Source: Polynucleobacter sp. (lineage in GTDB: Bacteria > Pseudomonadota > Gammaproteobacteria > Burkholderiales > Burkholderiaceae). From it: a stretch of DNA of 64,000 nucleotides. This document shows positions 46,752 through 57,357 of the stretch, in pieces. The stretch lies in the NCBI RefSeq assembly GCF_030693775.1, contig NZ_JAUXZY010000004.1, forward strand, positions 930,001 to 994,000, written 5' to 3'. Every line of letters starts with the position of its first letter. Position 1 is the stretch's first letter. Below the pieces are notes generated by a model. The model was not told the origin of the DNA. It did not search any database and saw only the letters and a program-made list of their open reading frames with translations. The position numbers and the translations under genes were made by a program.

Positions 46752-48161
46752 ATGTCACGCACGCTATACGATAAGTTATGGGATGAGCACGTGGTTTGTG
46801 CGGAAGAGGATGGTACAGCAACCCTCTACATTGATCGGCACTTACTGCATGAAGTAACGAGCCCACAGGCTTTTGAAGGTTTAAGTTTGGCTAAGCGCCC
46901 GGTATGGCGAATTTCTGCCAACCTGGCTGTCTCTGATCACAACGTACCCACAACGGATCGATCGGAAGGAATTGCCGATCCAATTTCCAAGCTTCAAGTT
47001 GATACCTTGGATCAGAATTGCGCGTCCTTTGGTATTACGCAATTCAAGATGAATGATTTGCGCCAGGGCATCGTTCACGTGATCGGGCCGGAGCAGGGCG
47101 CTACATTACCTGGCATGACGGTTGTGTGCGGTGATTCGCATACCAGCACCCATGGCGCATTTGGCGCTCTGGCGTTTGGTATTGGCACCTCTGAAGTAGA
47201 ACATGTACTGGCAACCCAAACCTTGCTGATGAAGAAGAGCAAGAATATGTTGGTTCGAGTCGAGGGTCGTTTACAGCCCGGCTCGACCGCAAAAGATATT
47301 GTGTTGGCGGTGATCGGAAAAATAGGTACCGCCGGCGGCACTGGCTACACCATCGAGTTTGCAGGCGAAGCCATTCGCAATTTATCGATGGAAGGCCGCA
47401 TGACCATCTGCAATATGGCAATTGAAGCAGGTGCGCGTGCTGGTCTAGTTGCAGTGGATGAGACCACCATTGAATACATTCAGGGGCGCCCTTATGCTCC
47501 CAGCGGAGAGATCTTGCGTCATGCCTTGCAGTATTGGCGCACCTTGCATTCCGACGCCGACGCGAAGTTTGATCAGGTGGTGGAATTGCGCGCTGAAGAA
47601 ATTCAGCCTCAAGTCACGTGGGGCACTTCTCCAGAAATGGTATTGCCGATCAGTGAGCGCGTTCCTGATCCGGAAAAAGAGCGAGATCCCAATAAGCGCA
47701 GTGCGATGGAGCGTGCGTTGCAGTATATGAATTTAACGCCTAACACCTTGCTCAGCAGCATCCCCATTGATAAGGTGTTTATTGGTTCGTGTACCAATAG
47801 CCGAATCGAGGATTTGCGTGCCGCGGCGAAGGTGGTCGATCGCCTGGGTAAAAAGGTCTCACCGAACATTAAGCTGGCCTTGGTCGTGCCGGGATCTGGA
47901 TTAGTGAAAGCGCAGGCTGAGCGCGAAGGGCTCGATCGGGTATTTAAGGCTGCTGGCTTTGAGTGGCGCGAACCCGGCTGTTCCATGTGTTTGGCCATGA
48001 ATTCCGATCGCTTAGAGCCAGGCGAGCGCTGCGCATCAACATCGAATCGCAATTTTGAAGGTCGGCAAGGCGCTGGCGGTAGAACCCATTTAGTGAGCCC
48101 TGCTATGGCTGCTGCTGCTGCCATCGAAGGGCATTTTGTTGATGTACGCAAAATTGCGTAA
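46752..48161 (+). CDS. leuC: 3-isopropylmalate dehydratase large subunit
   Basis: A 469-residue aconitase-family enzyme, normal length for LeuC. ATG 46752 is chosen because AGGA lies six bases upstream, while the ATG at 46746 abuts that site. The active-site histidine is in [18 protein letters not shown], and the [4Fe-4S] ligands are in [13 protein letters not shown] and [10 protein letters not shown]. It isomerises 2-isopropylmalate to 3-isopropylmalate with LeuD. A small lipoprotein gene separates it from leuD. Confidence 0.97.
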   Translation: MSRTLYDKLWDEHVVCAEEDGTATLYIDRHLLHEVTSPQAFEGLSLAKRPVWRISANLAVSDHNVPTTDRSEGIADPISKLQVDTLDQNCASFGITQFKMNDLRQGIVHVIGPEQGATLPGMTVVCGDSHTSTHGAFGALAFGIGTSEVEHVLATQTLLMKKSKNMLVRVEGRLQPGSTAKDIVLAVIGKIGTAGGTGYTIEFAGEAIRNLSMEGRMTICNMAIEAGARAGLVAVDETTIEYIQGRPYAPSGEILRHALQYWRTLHSDADAKFDQVVELRAEEIQPQVTWGTSPEMVLPISERVPDPEKERDPNKRSAMERALQYMNLTPNTLLSSIPIDKVFIGSCTNSRIEDLRAAAKVVDRLGKKVSPNIKLALVVPGSGLVKAQAEREGLDRVFKAAGFEWREPGCSMCLAMNSDRLEPGERCASTSNRNFEGRQGAGGRTHLVSPAMAAAAAIEGHFVDVRKIA

Positions 48162-48185
48162 CAAGCCAAGCGAAAGGACGATCCC

Positions 48186-48401
48186 ATGCAAACTTCCCGC
48201 TATACGATGATTGCCAAGTTGTCCGTGGTTCTAGTCACTGGCATTTTTATTAGTGCATGTGCCAATACCATGGAGGGGGTTGGTAAGGATTTGCAAAAAA
48301 TAGGCACATCGATGGATTCGAAATCATCATCTTCCGGATCAAGTAATCCTCCGGCATCGCAAACCCAAGGCAAAGACGTTGTGGTGACACCAATAAAATA
48401 A
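48186..48401 (+). CDS. Small entericidin-like lipoprotein
   Basis: A 71-residue lipoprotein. The signal peptide ends at the lipobox ISAC (cysteine at about residue 26), and NTMEGVGKDLQKIG after it is the entericidin motif. The rest is a Ser-rich low-complexity tail. AAAGGACG precedes the ATG. It is inserted between leuC and leuD and so is co-expressed with leucine synthesis, which has no obvious link to its function. In E. coli entericidins form a toxin-antidote pair, but only one gene is present here, so that role should not be assumed. Confidence 0.82.
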   Translation: MQTSRYTMIAKLSVVLVTGIFISACANTMEGVGKDLQKIGTSMDSKSSSSGSSNPPASQTQGKDVVVTPIK

Positions 48402-48432
48402 GCGGTAACAATAAAAAACAGAGACAGAAGTA

Positions 48433-49080
48433 ATGGAAAAATTTACGCAATACCAAGGATTAGTTGCTCCCCTCGACCGAGAGAACGTCGATACCGATGC
48501 CATCATTCCAAAGCAGTTTTTAAAGTCGATTAAAAAAACCGGCTTTGGTCAAAACCTGTTTGATGAATGGCGTTATTTAGATCAGGGTGAGCCTGGACAA
48601 GATTGCAGTGGGCGTCCGCTAAATCCAGACTTTGTTTTAAACCAGCCTCGCTATAAAAATCCAGGCATCTTGCTGGCCCGCAAGAATTTTGGTTGTGGCA
48701 GTTCGCGTGAGCATGCTCCCTGGGCTTTGGGTCAATATGGCTTTCGTGCAGTAATTGCCCCCAGTTTTGCCGATATATTCTTCAATAATTGCTACAAAAA
48801 CGGGCTTTTGCCGATTGTGCTGACGGAGCAGCAGGTTGACCACCTCTTTAATGAGACCCTGGCCTTTAATGGCTATCAGCTCACCATTGATTTAGAGGCG
48901 CAAGAGGTGATTGCGCCCGATAATCGCCGCTATTCCTTTGAAATCGATGGATTTCGTAAATACTGCCTACTCAATGGCTTAGACGATATTGGCCTCACCC
49001 TCAAAAATGCCGATAAAATAAAGGCATACGAAGCAGAGCGCGTGTTACGGATGCCTTGGCTAGCTACCCAGCTGCCGTAA
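48433..49080 (+). CDS. leuD: 3-isopropylmalate dehydratase small subunit
   Basis: A 215-residue LeuD, normal size. [19 protein letters not shown] at the N-terminus and [15 protein letters not shown] are the family motifs, and [18 protein letters not shown] is conserved. It pairs with LeuC to complete the isomerase active site. It lies 31 bases after the small lipoprotein gene and 45 before leuB. Confidence 0.97.
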   Translation: MEKFTQYQGLVAPLDRENVDTDAIIPKQFLKSIKKTGFGQNLFDEWRYLDQGEPGQDCSGRPLNPDFVLNQPRYKNPGILLARKNFGCGSSREHAPWALGQYGFRAVIAPSFADIFFNNCYKNGLLPIVLTEQQVDHLFNETLAFNGYQLTIDLEAQEVIAPDNRRYSFEIDGFRKYCLLNGLDDIGLTLKNADKIKAYEAERVLRMPWLATQLP

Positions 49081-49125
49081 AAACAGCCTTACGCTGGCTT
49101 CTTAACCCTTTTTTAAAGGTTTGCC

Positions 49126-50196
49126 ATGAAAATTGCAGTATTGCCGGGCGACGGTATTGGCCCGGAAATTGTCGCTGAGGCGGTCAAAGTCCTCAAGGCC
49201 TTAGCCCCTACATTTGATCTTGAAGAGGCCCCTGTTGGTGGGGCGGCGTATGACCTTTCTGGACACCCTTTGCCGCCAGCCACCCTTGAGCTCGCGAAAA
49301 GCGCTGATGCCATTTTGTTTGGCGCCGTCGGTGACTGGAAGTACGACACCTTAGCGCGTGGATTGCGCCCAGAGCAAGCCATCCTCGGTTTACGTAAACA
49401 CTTGGCGTTGTTTGCTAACTTTCGTCCGGCAATTTGCTATCCCGAGTTAACCGCCGCCTCCAGTCTCAAGCCGGAAATTGTCGGCGGTTTGGATATCTTG
49501 ATTGTGCGTGAACTCAATGGCGATATTTATTTTGGTCAGCCGCGCGGTATTCGCACTTCAGAGCATGCTCTGTTTAAAGGTGCGCGCGAAGGATTTGACA
49601 CCATGCACTACAGCGAACCCGAAGTCATCCGCATTGGTAAAGTAGCGTTTGAGGCAGCACGCAAGCGCAGCAAAAAAGTATGTAGCGTGGACAAAGCTAA
49701 CGTACTTGAAACATCGCAGCTTTGGCGTGATGTGATGACCAAGCTAGCAGCCGACTATCCCGATGTCGAGTTATCGCATATGTATGTCGATAACGCAGCC
49801 ATGCAACTCGTCAAAGCACCCAAGGCATTTGATGTGGTGGTCACTGGCAATTTATTCGGCGACATTCTCTCGGATGAGGCGGCGATGCTCACTGGCTCGA
49901 TTGGTATGTTGCCATCCGCATCTTTAGATAAAAACAACAAAGGCTTGTATGAGCCAAGCCACGGCTCTGCTCCCGATATCGCCGGGAAGGGCATTGCCAA
50001 TCCTTTGGCAACCATCCTATCTGCGGCCATGATGCTGCGTTACTCCTTAGGTATGACGGCAGAAGCAGATCGAATTGAAAAAGCAGTTCAGAAAGTATTG
50101 CAGCAGGGCTTGCGCACGGCCGATATTTACACCGAAGGGACTCAGCGAGTATCCACAGTGCAAATGGGCGATGCAGTCGTGGCAGCACTGGCGTAA
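49126..50196 (+). CDS. leuB: 3-isopropylmalate dehydrogenase
   Basis: A 356-residue homodimeric beta-decarboxylating dehydrogenase. It begins [16 protein letters not shown], has [14 protein letters not shown], the substrate-binding [16 protein letters not shown] and the metal and NAD site [15 protein letters not shown], with the conserved [17 protein letters not shown]. It oxidises and decarboxylates 3-isopropylmalate to 4-methyl-2-oxopentanoate, the leucine precursor. Next in the run is asd. Confidence 0.98.
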   Translation: MKIAVLPGDGIGPEIVAEAVKVLKALAPTFDLEEAPVGGAAYDLSGHPLPPATLELAKSADAILFGAVGDWKYDTLARGLRPEQAILGLRKHLALFANFRPAICYPELTAASSLKPEIVGGLDILIVRELNGDIYFGQPRGIRTSEHALFKGAREGFDTMHYSEPEVIRIGKVAFEAARKRSKKVCSVDKANVLETSQLWRDVMTKLAADYPDVELSHMYVDNAAMQLVKAPKAFDVVVTGNLFGDILSDEAAMLTGSIGMLPSASLDKNNKGLYEPSHGSAPDIAGKGIANPLATILSAAMMLRYSLGMTAEADRIEKAVQKVLQQGLRTADIYTEGTQRVSTVQMGDAVVAALA

Positions 50197-50232
50197 TTCA
50201 TTGATATAGGAACGTAAGGCATTCGTAATTTT

Positions 50233-51405
50233 ATGGCGACACACACATCAAACTCTACAAACGCTCCTCTGGTCGGCTTGGTCGGATGGCGCGGCATGGT
50301 GGGCAGCGTGCTCATGGATCGCATGTTGGCGGAGGGCGATTTTGATTTCATCGAGCCAGTATTTTTTAGTACCAGTAATGCGGGCGGCGATGTGCCTGCG
50401 ATCAATGGTCGCAACATCACCAAAAGCGAAACGAAGTTACAAGACGCGAATGATATTAAAGCGCTTGCCCGTTGCGACATTATTCTGACCTGCCAAGGCG
50501 GTGACTACACCAAGGCTATCTTTCCAGCGCTGCGAGCTGCTGGTTGGCAGGGTCATTGGATTGATGCTGCCAGCGCACTGCGCATGAATGATGATGCGGT
50601 CCTCGTATTGGATCCAGTCAATCGACCCGTGATTGATCGTGCATTGGCTGCGGGCGGTAAGAATTGGATTGGCGGCAATTGCACCGTGAGCTTGATGATG
50701 ATTGCCATGGGTGGATTGCTGAAAGCTGATCTGGTTGAATGGATTAGTGCCATGACCTATCAAGCTGCCTCCGGCGCTGGCGCGCAAAACATGCGTGAAT
50801 TGCTGTTGCAAATGGGCGCATTGCGGGATAGCGTGAATACTGAATTGAATGATCCGGCTTCCTGGATTTTGGATATTGATCGCAAGATCTCTGCAACCAT
50901 GCGATCGGCTGAGTTTCCAACCAAGAACTTCCGTAATACAGCCTTAGCTGGCAGCCTGATTCCTTGGATTGATGTGCCAGTCGAAAATGGCCAGACCAAA
51001 GAAGAGTGGAAGGGCGGTGCAGAATGCAACAAGATTTTAGGACGCCCCCCTTTTAGAACGCCGGGAAGCATTCCGATTGATGGCATTTGTGTGCGTGTTG
51101 GCGCCATGCGCTGCCACTCTCAAGGGTTGACCGTTAAGCTTAAGAAAGACATTCCCTTGGCCGAGATTGAGGCCATGCTAGCGAAGGACAATGCCTGGGT
51201 CAAAGTGGTGCCCAACGAACGTGAAGCAACCGAGCGTGAGCTGTCGCCAGCCAAAATCAGCGGCACCTTAACGGTTCCGATCGGACGTCTGCATAAGTTG
51301 GCCATGGGACCTGAGTATTTAGGTGCTTTTACAGTAGGCGATCAACTGCTATGGGGCGCTGCTGAGCCATTGCGCCGTATGTTGCGTATCTTGTTGGAAC
51401 GCTAA
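50233..51405 (+). CDS. asd: Aspartate-semialdehyde dehydrogenase
   Basis: A 390-residue gram-negative-type Asd. It begins with the NADP loop [15 protein letters not shown], has the catalytic cysteine in [12 protein letters not shown], and the active-site histidine in [16 protein letters not shown]. It reduces aspartyl phosphate to aspartate semialdehyde, the branch point to lysine and diaminopimelate, threonine and methionine. It sits between leuB and the FimV-like gene, two bases before the latter. Confidence 0.97.
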   Translation: MATHTSNSTNAPLVGLVGWRGMVGSVLMDRMLAEGDFDFIEPVFFSTSNAGGDVPAINGRNITKSETKLQDANDIKALARCDIILTCQGGDYTKAIFPALRAAGWQGHWIDAASALRMNDDAVLVLDPVNRPVIDRALAAGGKNWIGGNCTVSLMMIAMGGLLKADLVEWISAMTYQAASGAGAQNMRELLLQMGALRDSVNTELNDPASWILDIDRKISATMRSAEFPTKNFRNTALAGSLIPWIDVPVENGQTKEEWKGGAECNKILGRPPFRTPGSIPIDGICVRVGAMRCHSQGLTVKLKKDIPLAEIEAMLAKDNAWVKVVPNEREATERELSPAKISGTLTVPIGRLHKLAMGPEYLGAFTVGDQLLWGAAEPLRRMLRILLER

Positions 51406-51407
51406 AG

Positions 51408-52826
51408 GTGTCTGTGCGTGTGCCCGCTCGGTTGGTACAGGGCCTAGCGGCGATCATTGGTGGTGTTTTCTTTGCTTGGAGCGTAGCTAGTAGCGCATTT
51501 TCATTAGGAACTCCCAGAGTACTCTCGCAGCCTGGTCAGCCCATTCGCGCTGAAATTCCCATACGTGTATCGGCTGCAGAGCAAGAGCAGCTCTCTAGCT
51601 TACAGGTGAGTAATGCAAGTAAAGCGAGTTATGAGCGCCTCGGCATATCTTTTGCCATAGCAGAGCTTGATCCACAGTTGCGCATTGATCGCCGCGATGG
51701 CAATCGCAGTGTGATTGTGGTCGAGACAGCAAAGACGGTTAGCGCAGCGCAGCTCAAGCAAGATCCATTTATTGATCTGATGGTCACTTTGCAATGGCCT
51801 TCCGGTCAGCTGACTAAAAATTACACCTTACTCTTGGGTGACCCAAATCAAGTTACGGTGCGTCCCGGTCAAACCTTAAGTGAGATTGCGGCGCAGATGG
51901 CACCGCTGCTGGATGGTGCTACCTTAGATCAAACCATCATGGCATTGTATAAAGCCAATCCCGATGCCTTTGCGGGCGGCAGCATTCATCGTTTGCCTGC
52001 TGGGGCTGAGTTAGTTAAGCCAAGCCAATCCTTATTGCAATCCATTACGCCAGCCCAGGCAAGTCAGTTTGTTGAAAAAGCCAATCAAGCTTGGGCTGAA
52101 TCCCATGGCGGTCCGGCTAAAGCAGCTGCTACTAAATCAAGCGAGACAAGCAAGGCGGCGAATGATCCCGCTGCCGCAAAAGATCGCTTAACGATTGGGC
52201 CCGGTGCCGATGCCAATTCGGATCAACGGCGCTATACCGAAGAAATCGTGGCCCAAGAAAAAATGCTGGAACAAACACGCACCCGCATTGTTGAGTTAGA
52301 AAAGAATATTGCCGATTTACAAAAGTTGCTCGATGCAGGCAAGGCGCAGTCTAAATCGGGGTCTAGCACCAAGACCGATGTAGCGAAAAACTCCTGGGCC
52401 CCGGCTTTACTTGCATTGGGTGTGATTGCATTCACTGGGCTCCTATTGTGGTTTATGGCGCGCCATGCCCGGCAATCGGAACGAAGTGCGCCAATACGTG
52501 CTGTCAAACCTGCTTCCGTACCGCAGCAGGGCGATATGGGTCATTCAGCAGCCAGTCATGGTATGCCCGAGCGGGCCAAGAACTTGTTTGCCGGTATTGA
52601 TCTTGAGTTGACGCCAGCCAAAAGCGACCTGGCTATTCGGAATGACGCATTGCGCGTCAAACTCAATCTTGCTAAAGCGTATATAACGATTGAAGATTTT
52701 GCTGCTGCCACGCGCAGCTTGGATGACATTATTCAGCAAAGCCTTGATCCCTCGAATTCAGTCGACTCATCCTTGGTTGCCGATGCCAAAGCCATGCTAT
52801 CGGACATCCAGCGGCGTAGTAGCTAA
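51408..52826 (+). CDS. FimV-like protein with N-terminal FimV/LysM and C-terminal FimV domains
   Basis: A 472-residue envelope protein, about half the length of typical FimV. An N-terminal signal peptide ends near SSAFS; the FimV-type domain LSQPGQPIRAEIPI follows, then a LysM-like region (VRPGQTLSEIAAQM), a coiled coil (about 280-310), one membrane helix near residues 330-347 (ALLALGVIAFTGLLLWFMA), and the cytoplasmic FimV C-terminal motif VKLNLAKAYITIEDFAAATRSL. FimV-type proteins organise the cell pole or pilus. The GTG at 51408 is the best start, with TAAAG upstream. No pilus genes are nearby. Confidence 0.82.
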   Translation: MSVRVPARLVQGLAAIIGGVFFAWSVASSAFSLGTPRVLSQPGQPIRAEIPIRVSAAEQEQLSSLQVSNASKASYERLGISFAIAELDPQLRIDRRDGNRSVIVVETAKTVSAAQLKQDPFIDLMVTLQWPSGQLTKNYTLLLGDPNQVTVRPGQTLSEIAAQMAPLLDGATLDQTIMALYKANPDAFAGGSIHRLPAGAELVKPSQSLLQSITPAQASQFVEKANQAWAESHGGPAKAAATKSSETSKAANDPAAAKDRLTIGPGADANSDQRRYTEEIVAQEKMLEQTRTRIVELEKNIADLQKLLDAGKAQSKSGSSTKTDVAKNSWAPALLALGVIAFTGLLLWFMARHARQSERSAPIRAVKPASVPQQGDMGHSAASHGMPERAKNLFAGIDLELTPAKSDLAIRNDALRVKLNLAKAYITIEDFAAATRSLDDIIQQSLDPSNSVDSSLVADAKAMLSDIQRRSS

Positions 52827-52861
52827 TTGGCATGCGAACCCGTGTTTGCCAAACTAGGTAG

Positions 52862-53737
52862 ATGATGCGAATTGCTCTGGGCTTGCAGTACGACGGTACC
52901 CGATTTGTGGGGTGGCAAACACAGCCCAGTCAAAACACCGTACAAGATAAAGTAGAGCGCGCCATACAGGCTTTTATTGGCGATACCGATTCGCATACAA
53001 ACCCCATTCGAGTCACCGCTGCTGGAAGAACCGATACCGGAGTGCATGCCCTTGGGCAGGTAGTTCATTTTGATTGCGACACGCATCGCGACCCATGGTC
53101 CTGGGTACGCGGTCTCAATAGTTTTCTACCAAGCGATATTGTGGTGAACTGGGCTCAAACGGTTGACGCATCGTTTGATGCGCGCTTTTCCGCATTTGAG
53201 CGCAGTTACGTATATGCCTTGCATGTGGGTCCTTGTCGTGCGCCGAGTGTGGCATCCCGTGCCGGTTATTTGATGCTGGCCGCCGATAAGTGGCTGGATA
53301 CCGATGCAATGCAAATGGCTGCCCAATGCCTTTTGGGAGAACATGACTTTTCCTCTTTTCGGTCATCCGAGTGCCAGAGCAAAACGCCAATTAAAACGGT
53401 CTACGACATTAACATTTTGGATCAGAAACCCTGGGTCTATATTGTGGTTCGGGCCAACGCCTTTTTGCACCATATGGTTCGAAATCTAGTGGGTAGCCTC
53501 TTGGCTATCGGTCAAGGAAAGCAGTCGTCAGCTTGGTTGGCTGATGTATTGGAGGCGAAAAGCCGCCAATTGGCTGCGCCAACGTTCGCGCCTGATGGGC
53601 TCTATTTGGCTCGGGTCGGGTATCCGCCGGAACACCAGATTCCGGCACCCTGGCTGGCGCATTCATGGCTGCCGGCTGAGGTCATTGCGTTGCTGCAGGA
53701 GCCCCTTCTTGAACAGCCGAAGCGGATTATGATTTAG
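52862..53737 (+). CDS. truA: tRNA pseudouridine(38-40) synthase
   Basis: A 291-residue TruA, normal size. The catalytic aspartate is in [19 protein letters not shown], and [12 protein letters not shown] is the N-terminal family signature. It makes pseudouridine at positions 38, 39 and 40 of tRNA anticodon stem-loops. Two ATGs in tandem begin the gene (52862 and 52865). It precedes trpF by two bases and is part of the leu-trp run. Confidence 0.97.
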   Translation: MMRIALGLQYDGTRFVGWQTQPSQNTVQDKVERAIQAFIGDTDSHTNPIRVTAAGRTDTGVHALGQVVHFDCDTHRDPWSWVRGLNSFLPSDIVVNWAQTVDASFDARFSAFERSYVYALHVGPCRAPSVASRAGYLMLAADKWLDTDAMQMAAQCLLGEHDFSSFRSSECQSKTPIKTVYDINILDQKPWVYIVVRANAFLHHMVRNLVGSLLAIGQGKQSSAWLADVLEAKSRQLAAPTFAPDGLYLARVGYPPEHQIPAPWLAHSWLPAEVIALLQEPLLEQPKRIMI

Positions 53738-53739
53738 CC

Positions 53740-54417
53740 ATGGGATTACTTCACTACGCACCGGACCGTACCCGCATCAAGATTTGCGGCCTTAAACGCC
53801 CGGAAGACGTTGATTTTGCAGTGAATTCTGGTGTAGATGCGCTGGGTTTTGTGTTTTATCCTCCCAGCCCACGGGCGGTCAGCCCGCAGCATGCCGCCGG
53901 GCTCATTTCTCGCTTGCCAGCCGGGGTGGACGCCGTCGGCCTCGTTGTAAACGCCTCCGACGCTGAATTTGCGGCAATTCGAGCCTATGCGCCAATTACG
54001 CTTTGGCAATTTCATGGTGATGAGAGTCCGGAAGAGTGCCAGCGCTTAGCAGCTGGGGATCCTTGGATCAAGGCAGGCCGAGTGGGTGAGGGCTTCGCTT
54101 TCGCCGATTTTTCCCTACAATATAGGCAAGCAGCCGGTTTCTTGCTGGATGCCCTGGTTGAGGGCTATGGTGGGGGCGGCATTCCTTTTGATTGGCAATG
54201 GATTCCAGAAGCATGGGTAAGCGCAAACGCGCCTCGGGTCGTTTTGAGTGGTGGGTTGAACGCACACAACGTGGGCGAAGCGATTGCGCGCCTACAACCC
54301 TGTGCCGTGGACATTTCGAGCGGCGTTGAAAGCGCAAAAGGCATTAAAGATGCCGTTTTAATGGCCCAGTTTATTGAGGCAGTTCGACTGGCCGATTCCA
54401 AGAAACCAAAGCGGTAA
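53740..54417 (+). CDS. trpF: Phosphoribosylanthranilate isomerase
   Basis: A 225-residue TrpF, as a single domain and not fused to TrpC as in E. coli. [20 protein letters not shown] carries the catalytic cysteine (KICG), and the later part has [11 protein letters not shown], the aspartate in [27 protein letters not shown] and the phosphate-binding [14 protein letters not shown]. It converts PRA to CdRP in tryptophan synthesis. trpB follows by 20 bases. Confidence 0.97.
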   Translation: MGLLHYAPDRTRIKICGLKRPEDVDFAVNSGVDALGFVFYPPSPRAVSPQHAAGLISRLPAGVDAVGLVVNASDAEFAAIRAYAPITLWQFHGDESPEECQRLAAGDPWIKAGRVGEGFAFADFSLQYRQAAGFLLDALVEGYGGGGIPFDWQWIPEAWVSANAPRVVLSGGLNAHNVGEAIARLQPCAVDISSGVESAKGIKDAVLMAQFIEAVRLADSKKPKR

Positions 54418-54437
54418 CCCAATCAAAAGAGGTAACT

Positions 54438-55631
54438 ATGTACGATAAGCCGGATTCACGCGGGCACTTTGGCCCTTACGGCGGTGTTTTCGTTTCAGAA
54501 ACACTCATGTTTGCTCTAGAAGAGCTAAAGGATGCATACGCACGCTACCAGCACGACCCCGAATTCATTGAAGAGTTTCATTACGAGCTCAAGCACTTTG
54601 TTGGTCGTCCATCCCCCGTATATCACGCCAAACGATGGAGTGAAATGCTGGGTGGCGCGCAGATTTATTTAAAGCGCGAAGACTTAAACCATACCGGCGC
54701 GCACAAGATTAATAACGTCATTGGGCAAGCCATGCTAGCTAAGCGCATGGGCAAGCCGCGCATTATTGCTGAAACCGGTGCAGGACAGCATGGTGTTGCT
54801 ACCGCCACCATTTGTGCGCGCTTTGGTCTTGACTGTACGGTATATCAAGGCTCAGTCGATGTGGCCCGTCAGGCGCAAAACGTCTTTCGCATGAAGCTCT
54901 TGGGCGCCAAGGTAGTGCCCGTAGAGTCGGGTACGAAAACTTTAAAAGATGCCTTGAATGAAGCGATGCGTGACTGGGTCACTAATGTGGAAGATACCTT
55001 CTACATCATTGGTACCGTTGCCGGCCCACACCCATACCCAATGATGGTTCGCGACTTTCAGAGCGTCATTGGAGAAGAGTGCAAAGTGCAAATGCCGGAC
55101 ATGATCGGTCGTCAGCCAGACTACGTGATGGCTTGCGTTGGCGGTGGTTCAAATGCCATGGGTATTTTTTATCCCTACATTGACTATCCTGAGGTAAAAC
55201 TCGTTGGCGTTGAGGCGGCTGGTCATGGCCTCAATACGGCCGCACACTCCGCTGCATTGTGCGTCGGCAAACCCGGCGTATTGCACGGCAACCGCACCTA
55301 TTTATTGCAAGATGAGAATGGCCAAATTGCAGAAACCCATTCGGTATCCGCCGGCATGGACTATCCAGGAGTGGGTCCTGAACACGCTTGGCTCAAAGAC
55401 TCCGGCCGCGCTGAGTATGTGGCGATTACGGATCAAGAAGCGCTTAAAGCTTTTCATGATTGCTGCCAAATTGAAGGCATCATTCCCGCCTTAGAGTCCG
55501 CGCATGCGATTGCATACGCCTGCAAGCTCGCTGCCACCTTACCAAAAGATAAAACCATTTTGGTGAACTTGTCTGGCCGCGGCGATAAGGATATGCATAC
55601 CGTTGCGCAAGCAACCGGATCGGAAGGTTAA
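54438..55631 (+). CDS. trpB: Tryptophan synthase beta chain
   Basis: A 397-residue PLP enzyme. The PLP lysine is in [15 protein letters not shown], the phosphate cup is GGGSNAMG, and [14 protein letters not shown] and [11 protein letters not shown] are typical. It joins indole and serine to make tryptophan in the alpha-beta complex with TrpA. It follows trpF and precedes trpA by 16 bases. Confidence 0.98.
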   Translation: MYDKPDSRGHFGPYGGVFVSETLMFALEELKDAYARYQHDPEFIEEFHYELKHFVGRPSPVYHAKRWSEMLGGAQIYLKREDLNHTGAHKINNVIGQAMLAKRMGKPRIIAETGAGQHGVATATICARFGLDCTVYQGSVDVARQAQNVFRMKLLGAKVVPVESGTKTLKDALNEAMRDWVTNVEDTFYIIGTVAGPHPYPMMVRDFQSVIGEECKVQMPDMIGRQPDYVMACVGGGSNAMGIFYPYIDYPEVKLVGVEAAGHGLNTAAHSAALCVGKPGVLHGNRTYLLQDENGQIAETHSVSAGMDYPGVGPEHAWLKDSGRAEYVAITDQEALKAFHDCCQIEGIIPALESAHAIAYACKLAATLPKDKTILVNLSGRGDKDMHTVAQATGSEG

Positions 55632-55647
55632 GGGGTAGGGCGGATTT

Positions 55648-56445
55648 ATGTCGAAAATTTCAGCGGTATTTAGTGATTTAAAGCAGGCGGGTAAAAAAGG
55701 CTTAGTTCCTTTTATTACTGCCGGCGATCCGGAGCCGGGTTTAACGGTTGCGCTTATGCATGCACTGGTGCGTGGTGGCGCCAACGTGATTGAGCTCGGC
55801 GTGCCATTTTCGGATCCGATGGCCGATGGTCCGGTGATCCAGCGTTCATCCGAAAGGGCGCTGAGTCAGGGCGTTACCTTGCGCCATTGCCTGGAGATGG
55901 TGAAAGCATTTCGGGAGACCGATGCAAATACGCCGGTTGTGCTGATGGGCTACGCCAATCCAGTGGAGCAAATGGGCGCTGCGCGTTTTGCAGCCGAGGC
56001 AAAAGCAGCTGGTGTTGATGGGGTACTGATTGTGGATTACCCACCGGAAGAGTGTGTTGATTTTGCCCAGCAGATGCGCACGGCTGGAGTAGACCCAATT
56101 TTCCTATTGGCACCAACCTCATCGCCAACGCGTATTAAAGAGGCTGCGAAAATCGCTTCGGGCTATATTTACTACGTTTCATTACGCGGTGTGACCGGCG
56201 CCAATAACCTCAATACCCAAGATGTGGCCAGTATCATTCCGCAGATTCGAGCGGCTACTCCCATACCGATTGCGGTTGGTTTTGGTATTCATGATGCTGC
56301 CAGCGCCAAGGCCGTTTCCAACACGGCCGACGCCGTTGTGATTGGCAGCCGCATCATTCGCTTATTAGAAGAGGCAACTCCGGGCGAGGCGGTACAATCG
56401 CTTGAACATTTCATACGCGAGATTCGCACTGCATTGGATAGCTAA
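55648..56445 (+). CDS. trpA: Tryptophan synthase alpha chain
   Basis: A 265-residue TIM-barrel enzyme. The catalytic glutamate is in [19 protein letters not shown], and the phosphate loops are GVTGANN and [10 protein letters not shown]. It cleaves indole-3-glycerol phosphate and channels indole to TrpB. The ATG at 55648 has an upstream purine-rich GGGGTAGGG. accD starts five bases after its stop. Confidence 0.98.
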   Translation: MSKISAVFSDLKQAGKKGLVPFITAGDPEPGLTVALMHALVRGGANVIELGVPFSDPMADGPVIQRSSERALSQGVTLRHCLEMVKAFRETDANTPVVLMGYANPVEQMGAARFAAEAKAAGVDGVLIVDYPPEECVDFAQQMRTAGVDPIFLLAPTSSPTRIKEAAKIASGYIYYVSLRGVTGANNLNTQDVASIIPQIRAATPIPIAVGFGIHDAASAKAVSNTADAVVIGSRIIRLLEEATPGEAVQSLEHFIREIRTALDS

Positions 56446-56450
56446 AGTAC

Positions 56451-57344
56451 ATGAGCTGGATCGATAAACTTCTTCCGCCGCAAATTCAGCATACTGACCC
56501 TGCTAATCGCAAGTCGGTTCCTGAAGGTTTGTGGGTGAAATGCCCTGGATGTGAAGCGGTTTTGTACAGTACCGATATTGAAGCCAATCTTTCGGTATGC
56601 CCAAAATGCAGTCATCACATGCGCATTGGCGCACGTCAACGCTTAGATAGTTTGCTGGATCCAAAGGGCCGATATGAAATTGGTGCCAATGTGTTTCCGG
56701 TTGATCCATTGAAATTTAAAGATTCCAAAAAATACCCCGATCGTATTAAGGAGGCCGTCGATGTTTCTGGTGAGACCGATGCTTTGGTGGTTCTCGGTGG
56801 AAAAATTGAGTCGATTCCCGTTGTTACCGCTTGTTTTGAATTTCAATTCATGGGCGGTTCCATGGGCTCGGTTGTAGGCGAGCGTTTTGCCCGTGGCGCT
56901 CAAGAAGCGATTGATAAAAAATGTGCCTTTATTTGCATTACTGCGACGGGTGGTGCCCGCATGCAAGAGAGTCTGCTCTCTCTGTTGCAAATGGCTAAAA
57001 CGAATTCGATGTTAACGAAGCTGTCAAAAGCAGGCTTGCCTTACATTAGCGTGCTAACTGACCCTACCATGGGCGGTATTTCGGCTAGCTTTGCTTTCAT
57101 GGGCGATGTGGTCATGGCCGAGCCCAAAGCATTAATTGGTTTTGCTGGACCACGGGTGATTGAGCAAACCGTTCGTGAAAAATTGCCAGAGGGATTTCAG
57201 CGTTCTGAGTTTTTAATGCAAAAGGGCGGTGTTGACATGATTGTGGATCGCCGTAATATGCGCGCTGAGATTGCCCGAATATTGGCGCTCTTGCAAAAAC
57301 TACCAGAGCCGTCGATCACCGCTGCTGTTGGCTCATCCTCTTAG
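56451..57344 (+). CDS. accD: Acetyl-CoA carboxylase carboxyltransferase beta subunit
   Basis: A 297-residue AccD. The N-terminal zinc ribbon is in [13 protein letters not shown] and CPKCSHHM; the carboxyltransferase core has [32 protein letters not shown] and [14 protein letters not shown]. It works with AccA to make malonyl-CoA in fatty acid synthesis. The gene lies between trpA and folC, an arrangement also known from E. coli and Pseudomonas (accD-folC). Confidence 0.98.
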   Translation: MSWIDKLLPPQIQHTDPANRKSVPEGLWVKCPGCEAVLYSTDIEANLSVCPKCSHHMRIGARQRLDSLLDPKGRYEIGANVFPVDPLKFKDSKKYPDRIKEAVDVSGETDALVVLGGKIESIPVVTACFEFQFMGGSMGSVVGERFARGAQEAIDKKCAFICITATGGARMQESLLSLLQMAKTNSMLTKLSKAGLPYISVLTDPTMGGISASFAFMGDVVMAEPKALIGFAGPRVIEQTVREKLPEGFQRSEFLMQKGGVDMIVDRRNMRAEIARILALLQKLPEPSITAAVGSSS

Positions 57345-57357
57345 TCCCTTTAAAGCA

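Noticed and set aside
47609..48187. Open frame of 192 codons on the minus strand
   Set aside because: It is antisense to the conserved 3' half of leuC, including the iron-sulfur ligands, and has no domain pattern or ribosome site.
57241..57357. Extended N-terminus for folC inside accD
   Set aside because: The extension overlaps the accD coding region by about 100 bases and is not folC-like. TTG at 57358 gives a normal protein.
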